Assembly: GCA_024699855.1 (NCBI GenBank)
Contig: JAMPIQ010000003.1
Coordinates: 310,001 to 374,000 of the forward strand
Length of the DNA stretch: 64,000 nt
Direction: 5' to 3'
Source: Aphelenchoides besseyi
Lineage: Eukaryota; Nematoda; Chromadorea; Rhabditida; Aphelenchoididae
The notes under the pieces are model-generated. The model saw nothing but the letters and a program-made list of their open reading frames with translations, ran no database searches and had not been told where the DNA came from. Numbering within the stretch: the first letter of the stretch is position 1; each line of letters starts with the position of its first letter. This document shows positions 1 through 10,781 of the stretch, one piece after another. Made by a program: the position numbers and the translations under genes.

Positions 1-928
1 TGATTCTTCTCATGTTTTCTATTCGTGTAGAAATGATCTAAAGATGTACATTGTCAATTGTATATTTGCTGAAGACATACCTGGTTGGCGAACATTATAG
101 AAACGATAGAGAGGAACGAGTCCACATCCGGGCTTCGACGAACAAAATCCCATATTAGTTTCGACTGTGTAGCCGAGACGATCGCGCGCATTCTGCATCT
201 CATTATCGTTCGTTGTATAGAAGTGATTTCCTGCAAATGATCATTAAGCATGAAATAGTGTTGAAACAACTTACTGATCACCGGATTCCACAGTCGATGA
301 AGCGGCACAAGACCCGGACATTCAGGTGCTGTTTTGGTAGCGACAAATCCTACTGCTCCTAAATAGCAAAGATTATTGGATTAGGATACAAAAACTGACT
401 TTCGATTCTGAATCCCTGTGAAACGATTTCCTGTTGCTCTTGGGCATCGATGGTATAAAAGTGGTCAGTTGATTCAGGATTATTAGAACGGAGTAAGGCT
501 CTAGCTTCCACTAAACTTTTGCATGTACATGGATCGAAAGGTTTGGGAGTTGTAGTCGTTGTTGTAGTGGTGGTAGTTCTTGGAGTTGTTGGTTGCTGAG
601 TTTTACCGACAGTTGATGGCTGTGTAGTTCCACGATCGGTTGGTTGTTCGGGTGTAGCGAGAGTAGTTGGCTGTTGAGTGTTATCTGGTGCATCTGTATC
701 GGCAGTGTCCGGAGATTCAGTATTATCAGGGATTGGCGCATCAGTATCTCCGGCAACTGGAGATTCAGTGTTACCTGAAGGTGGTGCTTCTGTGTTGTCA
801 GTAGGCGGTAAGTCGGGATCACCAGGTGCTAGAGTTGCTTGTTGCGGATCTTTAGCGTCGTCTTGTCCACGACTCAAACTAATAAATAGAAGGAAGAGAA
901 TAACGAACAAATCCAAACTCGTTCTCAT
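1..928 (-). CDS. Secreted DUF5648-type repeat protein, 3' end beyond the window
   Basis: The start codon at 926-928 opens a signal peptide (MRTSLDLFVILFLLFISLSRG). A Thr/Pro/Asp-rich linker of about 110 residues follows, with a poly-Thr run, and looks O-glycosylated. Three exons are seen (400-928, 275-358, 81-230), joined by 41-44 bp introns with GT-AG ends, and a donor at 80 leads off the left edge. After the linker come repeats of the type DHFYT...E...GF(R)IE...VPLHRLWN and NHFYTTND..E...GY..E...VPLYRFYN. These are the HFYT, GY and PLYR signatures I know from DUF5648, a lectin-like beta repeat of unknown function in secreted proteins. The role is unknown; an extracellular or cuticle-associated binding protein is an inference. 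At least 254 residues are encoded here. Confidence 0.75.
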
Positions 929-1374
929 TGCTGAAACGCAAGAGCAAACTGACGATCTGCAGGAGTTTAACGTTGTTTTATAGGGACAAAGACAAAAGAA
1001 ATTGTTATGTTCACATCGGAAATTGGGCGGAGAGAGATGTTCTGACAACGAACAATGTTGTTTGATTAGGAACAAGCAAACGACTGATGCTTGAGCTCTT
1101 ACTTCCGTTTAAAAAATGAAGAAGTTACGTTAGTCAGTGGTTGCAGTATCTGAAGCTTGTAAGCATTTGGACATTTGGAGAAATGTACTTCTTGTGTCAA
1201 ATCGAATGTTTTTTTTGAGAGATTCGAAATGAAGATTTGAAGTTTTGGTTAGACATTTCTTTCAACTCTTTGCCGTTTCCAAGCGCTGAATCGCTGAAAC
1301 AGTTGAGCAAACAGAACTTCGATTTTGAAGTCAGCCGCACTTCCAACTCGTTTCGCTAGTTTGAAATCAACAAA
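929..1374. other. Intergenic, between two divergent genes
   Basis: This is about 450 bp between the 5' ends of a minus-strand and a plus-strand gene, so it should hold both promoters. I see no convincing motif and no coding frame. Confidence 0.5.
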
Positions 1375-2661
1375 ATGAATACACGCGATCAGTCAAAGGA
1401 ATCTTCGATTAAGAGAAAACGTAAACGTCGTCCACTATCGGCACCGGGACATCGGCAGCCCGATCCGAATTGTTCGACTTTAGAATACTCACTTCAGGCG
1501 TTTGCCGCATTCTTTCTCTTCTTTCTATGGTCATTTTCGGCAGTCTTGTCTTTTTGGATTCCAATATGGTTGATCTTCTTTTCATCTCATTGGTATCTCA
1601 TGGTCATGTATGGTCTGTGGTTTCTTTACGATTTCTGGACACCTGCTCAAGGTTCACGACATTTGGTATGTGCGACGAAATTGACCTTTAAACATTTCGA
1701 GGAGTTTTAGCGTTGGGTTCGCGAATGCAGAGTATGGAAATGGTTGGCCGACTATTATCCTATTGGTTTGATTAAAACAGTTGATTTGCCTCCTGATCGA
1801 AATTACATTCTATGGTTTTGTTTCTATTTTGTACTTTATCTTTGTTTTTTTCAGTAATCATCCACACGGTTTTTGGTGTACAGGAATTTTTGTTCATTTG
1901 CTTAGCGATGGTACTGGTTTCGCCAAACAATTTCCGGGACTTGTTCCGAGTCTTCTAACTTTGAACGGTCAGTTTTGGTTTCCGTTTCGACGTGAAATCG
2001 GCGTTTGCATGGGTATGCTTGTTGCGTTGAGAACAACAATCAGTGAAAAGTTTAGGCGGTGTGATGAGTTCACGTGAGAGTTTGCAATATCTTCTTGAAT
2101 CTCAACCATCGGGTCGTATCATCGGAATTGTGGTCGGTGGTTCTCGAGAGGTCTTGGAAGCGCATGTTGGTCAACATTTCACGTTCCTAAAAACTCGACG
2201 TGGATTCTGTCGTTTTGCTCTACGTTACGGGTAAGTTCAATGGTTGAAATGATTGATTGAGTGTTCAGAGCATCACTTGTTCCTTCTTACTCATTTGGAG
2301 AGAACGATCTTTTCTTTCAGTACCCAAATCGACCTGGATCATGGCTGAGAAGAATTCAAGTAATTCAACAAAACAGTGCTTTCGACTTTGAGTTTAGGAT
2401 CGTATCAAAGACAAATTTGGCTTCTGTCCGCCGATTTATCGTGGTCGTGGAATTTTCAATCGCTTCTTCGGTCTTCTGCCTTTTCGACGTCCGATAACCA
2501 CTGTGGTTGGAAAGCCGATTCCCGTTGAGAAACGAGAAGACGCGACCATGGAAGAGATCGACGCTCTTCACGCAAAGTACGTGGAAGCACTAGTCGAGCT
2601 TTTCGAGGAGCACAAATCCAAGTTCGGTATTCCCGAAGACAAACATCTAATCATCGGCTGA
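1375..2661 (+). CDS. Diacylglycerol O-acyltransferase 2 family (DGAT2/MOGAT)
   Basis: The enzyme transfers a fatty acyl group from acyl-CoA to di- or monoacylglycerol in the ER, the last step of triglyceride synthesis. Six exons (1375-1665, 1711-1814, 1855-2012, 2056-2230, 2269-2359, 2398-2661) sum to 1083 nt, exactly 360 residues plus stop. A basic N-terminus is followed by hydrophobic hairpin segments (about residues 40-90). The hallmark HPHG motif lies near residue 134, followed by the family block for acyl-CoA binding ([15 protein letters not shown]) and [16 protein letters not shown]. The C-terminus has the usual Gly-rich [19 protein letters not shown] block. Length is normal for DGAT2. 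Family knowledge says HPHG is needed for activity. Whether it makes diacylglycerol or triacylglycerol cannot be read from the sequence. The donor after exon 2 (GTTTTG) is weak but keeps the frame. Confidence 0.92.
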
Positions 2662-2930
2662 TTTATGTTCATTATCATAAAGAGTAAGTAGGTAGGCAGG
2701 TGGACTAAGGAAACCATACGGTCATTTCGGCAGGAAACAAATGGCAAGAAATAAATTGAAAAATTACGAGGTGAATAGAACTCTAAGATATACGATGTAT
2801 TAACATAACAACGAAAAACTTAAGAAAACACGTAGAATCTGAAAACCCCAATGAATGCAGAATCTTAAATACAAAATGAACACCGGAAAGAATGAAAGTA
2901 AAATGCAATAATCTGTTCGACCAGACGTGA

Positions 2931-5156
2931 TTATAGCGCTGTGATTTGAATCTCTTCGACGAGCTCGTTCCGTCTCCCATCGGTTCCGTATTGTTGCTCG
3001 TCGGCCGAATAGAAGCCGGTACTCATCGAGCGTCGAATATCGGTATCGTGTGTCTCGTCGCCCGCTGCTCCGCCCGATGAGTCCTCGCTCATCGTATAGC
3101 CGGTGGATGAAGCGCCAGAAGACGACGGTATTTGATCCAGGTGTCTTGATCGTCGTGTTTCCGTCCGCGATCCATTCGCTGCTTCCACGTCTATGAGCAG
3201 TTCGGCGGAGCGAACATCGGCTTCAATCATGGCGATAAGTTCGACATGATTCAACGACTCCACGGCGGCCATATCCATTTTCACCTAAACATCAAGACTT
3301 GTTTTTGAATCGTAAACCTTTTGCCCAATGTCATTTCCTTCGGCGACCTTCAATTTTTGCTTCTTTAGCAAAACCTCCCGTTGCGATTTCTTCCCACCAG
3401 GTCCCCAACAACTCGATCATGTTCTTTCGGTTGTAAATTGAAAAAAACTGGAGAACAAAAAACGGCAGAGCAAACTGATAAACCGGAATGTCGAAGCGAA
3501 TTGCCATCAGATCGGTTCTTTTGTTTCATGTTGATAAGCAACATCGAAAAGTATCGTTGATTTGACTGTGAACCACAGAGCCAATTTGACTGCCCTGTTA
3601 AAAAGTGGGGAAACGAAAAAGTTTTGTTGTTTTGAAGTGATAAAAATGACTTTTTTGGAGACCTCAATTGGTTTTTGCCAAACTTGTGACTTCGAATTCG
3701 TCCGTCTTGTACTTTGCACATGACCTCCGATCTAGCGCTCTTTTTTGAATCGCCGGCGATAGGTGTGTTATCAGCTGCCGATGTTACGAATTCGCGTAAA
3801 TGTTGTGCAGAAGCCGTTACGTATCGCACTTACTCGAAATGGACACGCCGGCTCCGACGGTATGTGTTTGATGAAGGGTCGGAAGAAGACGTGGTTGATG
3901 GCTTCGTGAACGTCGATACGATGATCGGGATCGAAACGTGCCAATTTGCTGATCAGGTCAATGACCGCCGGATTCGGTTCGTGATCTTTGGATGCGAGAA
4001 TCTCTTCCCATAGACGCGGGGATTGTTGACCGAAAGTTTGCAAATAGGATCGAGTCTTTTCGCAACAAATCGCATTGATCATCTAAATTAGTCAAGAAGA
4101 GGAGGATGATAGAATTCAAAGCCTCTTACTCTTTCCGACGGACTCCCGAGCTGATTAAGTATGAGTTTGATTTGACTTCCGACACTTCGTCCGGGAAACA
4201 ATTCTCGACGCAACAACATTTCGGCGATAATACACGCAACTGCCCACAAATCCACGGCTGTCGAGTGTTCGGGCATGACAAAAAGAAGTTCCGGTGCTCG
4301 GTATGGTAAAGTGGCAATGTGTTGTGTCATCTGAAACTCCATGTTGCCAATCGTATTTCTCTTCAAACTCACGTAAAAACAATGCTCATCGGCTTCGTCG
4401 ATTGTGTTCGTTAGAGACAATTTGGCCATTCCGAAATCCGCAATTCGCAAATGACAATCACTGTTGACCAACAGATTCGAAGGTTTCAAGTCGCGATGTG
4501 CGATTCCGGCGGCGTGCAAATACTAAAAATCAAAATGAGTAATCGAACTTAAGATCTGTGCTTTCGATCACAAGTGACTCATTGTGCTTAGTCACATAAA
4601 TAAGAGCTAATTAGCGGGCCGGTTCGCAAAAAATCAATTTGTTTTTGAGTTCAACACCAAAAACAACTTACCCTTAGGCCTCGAAGCATTTGCATTGATA
4701 AGTGGGCGATTAGTTCGAAATCCAATGGTTCCGCACTCCCGTGAATAACGTGATGCAAACTCCATTCCATAAGATCCATGATGAGAAAGACATTCATACC
4801 CAACGAGCCGGGAGTTCGAAACACGTCACGCAACGGCACAATGTTCGGATGGCGAATGTAACGAAGAACTCGAATTTCACGTAAAGTTCGACGGGCGAGT
4901 GTTGGAGTGGCCGATGCATGACCAATTTTCTTCACAGCCACCTAAACAAGAGAATAAAATCGATTCGTTGTTGCAAACTTACTCGTTTGTTTGTTGTGTT
5001 ATCTTTGGCTTCACAGACGATTCCAAAAGCTCCCGATCCAATCGATCGCAAAGCCTCGTACTTCTTCCGCTCCACTCCAAACTCGAAGTCCAAACGCAGT
5101 TGACGTTTGGCCAAATCGTCGAGTATTCGATTGAACGCGGGAGCACAAGCGGGCAT
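2931..5156 (-). CDS. ERK5-like MAP kinase (SMA-5/MPK-2-like), TQH activation loop
   Basis: Six exons (4983-5156, 4672-4941, 4373-4522, 4130-4330, 3834-4082, 2931-3284) sum to 1398 nt, 465 residues. It is a complete Ser/Thr kinase: glycine loop IGSGAFG at 39-45, VAVK lysine at 62, HRDLKPSN at 157-164, DFG at 177-179, then YRAPELL. Family evidence: the insert [10 protein letters not shown] after subdomain IX and the C-terminal extension after the kinase core align with ERK5. The MAPK TxY dual phosphorylation site reads T-Q-H at about 200-202, so the second phospho-acceptor is missing; the Thr remains. The last exon is Ser/Asp-rich and follows a 549 bp intron, long for this locus. In C. elegans ERK5 relatives control body and cell size and intestinal morphology; the same role here is an inference. 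The start is the only ATG in frame downstream of a stop. Confidence 0.88.
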
Positions 5157-8100
5157 TTCAACGATAAGTCGATGGTGAGTGGAGAAAACGACCGTTCAGC
5201 AAAATCGAACGCTTTTGCCTCGAGTTTGTGTTCTTCAAACTCTCCCGCCCACCAAACTTTTCGGTTTACACTTGACGACTAAAACAAACTCTGTAACGTT
5301 GGAAACAACAAGATCGCTATTTCAGACAACAACTCGATAGGACAACGAGAAACATTCGAAGTCGAGGCCTCCAGTTCATCGCACAACCCCGAGAATGTAA
5401 AACTGAGCATCGACATGCTGATGAAGGAGCGAAATTCCGATGGCGAAAACATTTGGGTTGTTTTAACAAATTTGATTGCGTGCGCCTCCTTCCCATCTCT
5501 CGATTGATCGATCTCGAACTGGTTGTAATCAGTCAAGAACAAACGTTCACAAACCTCGCCAACAGAACTACGCGCACGTTCCAGACTTCGGGGCACAAAT
5601 TGGCGGATGTGCTTCTCGGATGCAAATGTGAAGCGATCCGTGGACGGAAAAGAAGACGATCGATGATCTGAACATCTGACGAAAACTCTCGATTTCAACC
5701 CGTTCCCTCGCGTGATTGAACAGATGGGAAATCGAGCGCATATTTTTGTGTGGAGTTCATCGATTCGATACGCGTGCATGAGCAGCAGAAGATGACTCTC
5801 CCGTTCAAGTGGATGGTGTAATTTACGTGAATGAACAAATTAAAACGATCGCTCAAGAATAACCGGATATTCGAAAAGAAACTCTCGTCCGAAAAGATGT
5901 TCGTAAAAGATTCTGAATGTGCCAAATGATCGTAAAAGGAGATCTTCTAGAGATTGAAAGCAATAGAAACAGAAGATTAGAAACACGAATTAGTAAACAT
6001 AAACCTAAGAGGCTATGTGGTCTTTACGAATGAACAACAAAACAAACTGAGGTTAACAAGCAGAAGATGACCACATTGTTAATGACAAACAAACTAAGCC
6101 GCTTGCCAAACAGATCGCTGACGTTTCCATTGGCCCTACGCATTCGATTGTTCATCAAATTTGAAATGACAAAACGTCTGAACCAATCGGATAAAGTGTT
6201 CCGGGTGATTCGAAGGGTTTGCAACAAAAAGTTTGACTCAGAGTGCCGCTTAAGGGCGTAGGATGCAAACACAAAAGGCGATTTGCATTCATTAGTCAAA
6301 ACTTGTCGTCCCGCCGTTAACAATCGCGGTTTATGAGCGTCAATGTAAAGAACAGCGGTGATAAGCGTGATTAAAGAAATCGAAAGAGGGCGGAGAGGTG
6401 TGCCGAAAACTTGGACTTAAATACAAAAGTTCGTTGGAAGCCGAAAAGATGTTCGCGAAAGACACAAGCGATAGGACTTTAAATGACGTATTAAAAAAAC
6501 TTCAAACGTTGAATTTGAAGTTAAGAAGGTCTCAGCAACCACAAGTGACTATGTAACGACCGCCAATTTCGAACACAAGCATCGAAAAACAACTCTACCA
6601 CCTGCCAACAGACGGCAACCGATTGACCGGAAGTTTTTGCAATAAAAACTTCCGACTCAACAGCGCAACTTTCTAATCGACACGCCGCAGCGTCTGTGAC
6701 GTCAGAAGCCGTTGATTAACCACAGGTTGTGATAACAAAAGCGACGACAAAAAGCAATTAAAAGGTCTTATAAATTTTAAAAACGCACTTAAATGGCGCG
6801 GAAGTTGGAGATGAACGCAAAGATCAAAAACGTACACGGAATCGCGTGGAAACAAACTCGAAAGGTTCACGACGTCAAAAACGTGTAAAAACTGTCGATT
6901 ACCCAATTCGCAGCTCTGCCTCGAAGATTAACCTGCATGAGCTCTCCGAAGCTGCGGATTACCAACCAGTCTCTCGCTAATAATCGTACAAATCGCTCGA
7001 AAGTAACATGAATTACGGAGCTTGGACGGAAAGATATGAACTGTCGATCAAACGCTATGAACTACGTCGATGATCGGTATGATTTAGAGCCAACAGAAAC
7101 CGTTGCCTACCCAATGACACAAAGGCACTAGCCAGCTATCATGATCGTCGCAAAGTAAAATCAAGGGCCAGAAACCTTTCACGACGATAAGATTACTCGG
7201 GAAGACGATTGTGTTTTGGGGCGTCCACCGCTCTTCCCAATCGCCTACACCAACCCATCAACTCAAAGCATTTTTTATCTCTTTTGTTCGGCTAGGCGCA
7301 GGTTTCCAACGTCTTTTGTGTGTTTGAGTTTCTGCTTTTGCGTCGTCGGTTTTTTTGCGTAGCGGCGATTCCGAATAAGCGCCGTGACTGAAACCCAAAA
7401 AACGTCGTCCGCCTATTTTTCTCGATCTCTTTTTTTTTACGCGCCGTCTCTCGAACGACGACAATCATAATCTTTTGACGCGAAGTGAGGTGCAAGAATA
7501 CCAATCGATCAACGATCTCGCTAATCCCGGCGCACTCTTCAATCAGATCAAGTGGAAGACAAACAGAAACCGCGCAGCTAACATCGAAACATAATCGTGG
7601 ATATGAACGTAAAAGGAAATTGTGGATGGAAAATCTGCGTCGGTCCCAAATTATCCACAGAAGACAAACCGATTGCGTGGGGCGGCTGAAACGATTTCGA
7701 GCGCCCATTTCAAGGTCGACAACGTGCGACGTCGACTTGCGCCGCACACTCTCTAAACGTCGTCAAATTCACCTTCGCGATGAGACTCGTCTTGGAAATC
7801 ACGACGCCTACCATTCGGATTCATTAACTTTAATACGCTCGATTTGTTAACATGCGCGCGAACAAACGCAACGACAAGCAAATTTTTACAGTTGACGAGC
7901 AATGGCGCCGCTGATGAACGACGTCGAATTGGCAACGTTGATTGCGAAACGAATTGATTTGAATTGGAAATCGAAGTCTTCTATTCGTCATGACAGCTAC
8001 CCAACGGCTGGAATCGAAGTCGGATGTTTGTAATCGACGATGGTAGAACACAGATTCTACAGCTTATTGTAGATCTTGGTTATCAAAGGAGCTCATCGAC

Positions 8101-8747
8101 GGTTCGAGTACACTCGTCTTGCAGGTTATACAAGAAAACTGGTTGTTAAGAAAACTTGTGAGCAAAACTATCGAAACGAATTTGCTCTCAAACGCCAAAT
8201 CGAATGGGGAGGAAAATCTCGGCGATTGGTACGATTTTACTCGACCGCAATTTCCGCAATCGGTACACAAAAGAACGCGAAGTGGACGTTGGCGAACGAA
8301 CTCCATCGCCCTGCGATTTCGGTTTTCGACTTCGGAAATCGCAGCAAAATGAGTAAAACCACCCGACGGCTTCCACCGCGCAAATCCGCTCACCACCAGC
8401 AACCTTTTCGTTTGCGATCGGAGCTCGTAGGGTTGTAATCGCTCAATGAACGTTGATGGACAGTTGGGATTTTAAGTTTTCGTTAAGATTAATGTCATCA
8501 TTCATTGGTACATGAATGAAGGCCCTCCGGAACAAGCATTCGGACCATGAAGCAAATGTTTGTGCAGCTGCAAGAGAATAGCAAATGACATTGAACGTTT
8601 GGAAATGTTTGCAGAAGACATTTTGAGTAGTACTATGCAATCAATGTTTCGCTATCATGTTCAGATGTACAAGCTGTGAGGATAAATTACGGACTTTCTG
8701 TCCCGTGGCCTCACATTTGACAAATTTGTTTCGTTCTTCCAATCGTA
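5157..8747. other. Gene-poor stretch, 3.6 kb
   Basis: No protein family is recognisable. Several 100-170 codon frames occur on both strands but overlap each other, have no splice logic and read as shadows. The sequence is rich in CG and TCGA words. At 6281-6295 lies an octamer-type word, ATTTGCATTCATTAG, that recurs at 35181-35195. The first 0.7 kb may hold exons of an unidentified plus-strand gene, listed separately. Confidence 0.4.
5322..5870 (+). other. Possible exons of an unidentified gene
   Basis: After a good acceptor near 5320 a plus-strand frame reads a Ser-rich piece ending in VKLSIDMLMKERNSDGENIW (to about 5456). Near 5790-5855 another frame reads EDDSPVQVDGVIYVNEQIKT and then a stop. 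Both have protein-like composition, and LSIDMLM resembles the loose EH1 repressor motif. I could not connect the pieces into one frame or recognise a domain, so this may be a broken gene or chance. Confidence 0.2.
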
Positions 8748-10111
8748 ATGATCGCTATCGAGCTTCTGGTTTTCATATTCTTGTTCTTGCCTGCGACTTA
8801 TGGCGCCAAGTCGATGAAAGCCGGATTCAGCATGTCGGCGGGTGCCAATATTGGAAGTCAAAATGGAATGTCACAACAACAAATGGGCAACTCACCGGGC
8901 GGAATGATGAACGGAGGTCAATGTGCGGACAAAGATCCGAAACGATGTGCTGGAACCAGCGGTCTCTGTACGAATCCACAATACGCTCAAGCATTGAAAG
9001 AGAACTGTGCAGCCACGTGTAAGCTTTGCAACGCCCCTTGTGCTGATGCAACTACAGTGTGAGTCGAAAACAAGCGAATTGCAATGTTGAGTTTTAGATG
9101 TGCAGCATGGGAAACGATGAACGGATTCTGTAGCTCGCCACTGTTCACCAACTCTTTTCGCGAACAATATTGCGCCAAAACCTGTGGTTTGTGTGCGGAT
9201 AATCAAAACGGACAACAAACTGGAAATATCAATGATCCATCCGGTCAGAACGGTAAGAAGCAATGAGTTGCTTTCGAACTTGAAATGCAGGAGCTCAAGC
9301 AAACAACGGAGCTCAATATGGACAGAATGGTCAGTTCGGCAACAACGGTTACAATCAAGGAAACAACAACTACGGACAAGATCAGATGGCCAATGGAAAC
9401 AATCAATACGGTCAAGGAGCTCAAAATGGTCAGAATGAACAGAGCAGTGGGAAAGCAGGTTTTAACGTGGGCGGAAATCTCGGAAATTACGGTGCTGGAA
9501 TGGGCGCCTCCGTTGGGAAAGGAGGATTGAACGTTGATGCCGGATTTGGGAAGAATAACGCAGGATTACAAGGACAACCAAACTACGGTCAAAACAACAA
9601 CGGCTACGGCAACAATCAACGAGGTAACCAAGGAAACACTCAGGGAAGCAATCAATACGGTCAAGGGTATGGTCAAGGCAATAGGTTAGTTTTTAACTAG
9701 CTATTAATTATAAATCTGTATTGTACAATCGAATAACTGATGTTCATCTGATCTTAATGAACTGTTTACAGTCAAACAAACTCACCAAATGGAGCTCAAA
9801 GTGGAGGAAAATCGGGTTTCAACGTGGGCGGAAATCTTGGGAACTATGGTGCTGGAATTGGAGCCTCCATTGGTAAGGGAGGACTGAGTGTTGATGCTGG
9901 ATTTGGAAAGAATAATGGAGGATCACAGGGACAATTGAACAATGGTCAAAATAACGGAATGAATCAATATCCCAATCAAGGCGGACAGTTTGGTGGTCGC
10001 AATCAAGATGGCAGCTACATGGGCTCAGCCGGAGGATTTAACGCTGGAACAAGCGGCGGCTTTGGAGTTGGAACTGGACCGGTCGGTGGAGCAATTGGAT
10101 TTGGACGCTAA
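8748..10111 (+). CDS. Secreted protein with two ShKT domains and Gly/Asn/Gln-rich repeats
   Basis: Four exons (8748-9058, 9098-9252, 9291-9684, 9772-10111) sum to 1200 nt, 399 residues. A signal peptide (IELLVFIFLFLPATYGA) is followed by two ShKT domains with six cysteines each (spacing C-x8-C-x6-C-x12-C-x3-C-x2-C in the first), about residues 55-150. The rest is low-complexity NGQ/YGQ sequence holding a duplicated module. The module, G-F-N-V-G-G-N-L-G-N-Y-G-A-G followed by a GASxGKGGLxVDAGFGKNN block, occurs near 9455-9560 and again near 9817-9920. ShKT domains are common extracellular modules in nematodes, often fused to enzymes; no enzyme domain is present. A structural or surface-coat role is an inference. 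The duplicated module spans the third intron, suggesting internal duplication. Confidence 0.85.
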
Positions 10112-10781
10112 ATTAACGAGCCCGTAGATTCCCCAATGCTAAAATTTTACATTATAAACTATATCGTACAATATAAAGATCTGCGTAGTTCTAGTTATGA
10201 GCTTTAAATCCGTTTTCTGTCAACAATGTTTTCAGTTATCGGATTCTTTGCGATTATCTTCAGTTGCCATTCGACGTCAAACTGTTAGAATGAAAAGTGC
10301 GCCAAAGCAATAGCTGAATCAGGCCTTGGACCGAATATTCATTAACATAATAAGTAGGCTGAAGTCAAATTTACAATATGAAAGCGGTTTAAAGTATCAT
10401 ACCGATAATTTCGAATATCATTCCGGTCACCGCATTCAACAGTCTAACACTTCGATGTGAACTCAATGCTACTTGGTCGTTCATTCTGTCGAGTTGTATT
10501 TTTTCTATCCCGTTTCTTAACGCAATGATAACCATAGCGTTTATTAGGCAGATTCGACACATGGTATTTTGACTGGTCAATTTCGGTTATTGGGAAGATT
10601 CACGACAAATCAGTGGAATCATCTCAACAAATCGAAGATCGTGCTGAAGATGAAAAGGCAAACGGTTTAAGTGTTTATGCTACTCAGTTCAATCATTTCA
10701 AATAAAAAGCAAAGTTTAGTTAGTTGGAGTAAGATTGAGATTATAAAAGTCATGATGTCACTGACGAGATTAAGTCGAGAT
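10112..10781. other. Intergenic between convergent genes
   Basis: This contains the 3' ends of the ShKT gene (possible poly(A) signal AATATAAAG near 10171) and of the hydroxylase gene. A 63-codon minus-strand frame at 10389-10580 has a hydrophobic start (MCRICLINAMVIIALRNG) and a possible donor after it, but no second exon I can join. I do not call it a gene. Confidence 0.4.

Noticed and set aside
5279..5779. 166-codon minus-strand frame
   Set aside because: It has no motif, overlaps better plus-strand protein-like pieces, and starts without splice context.
7292..8438. Overlapping 110-151 codon frames on both strands
   Set aside because: Mutually overlapping, rich in Arg and Cys from CG words, no splice logic and no recognisable family.
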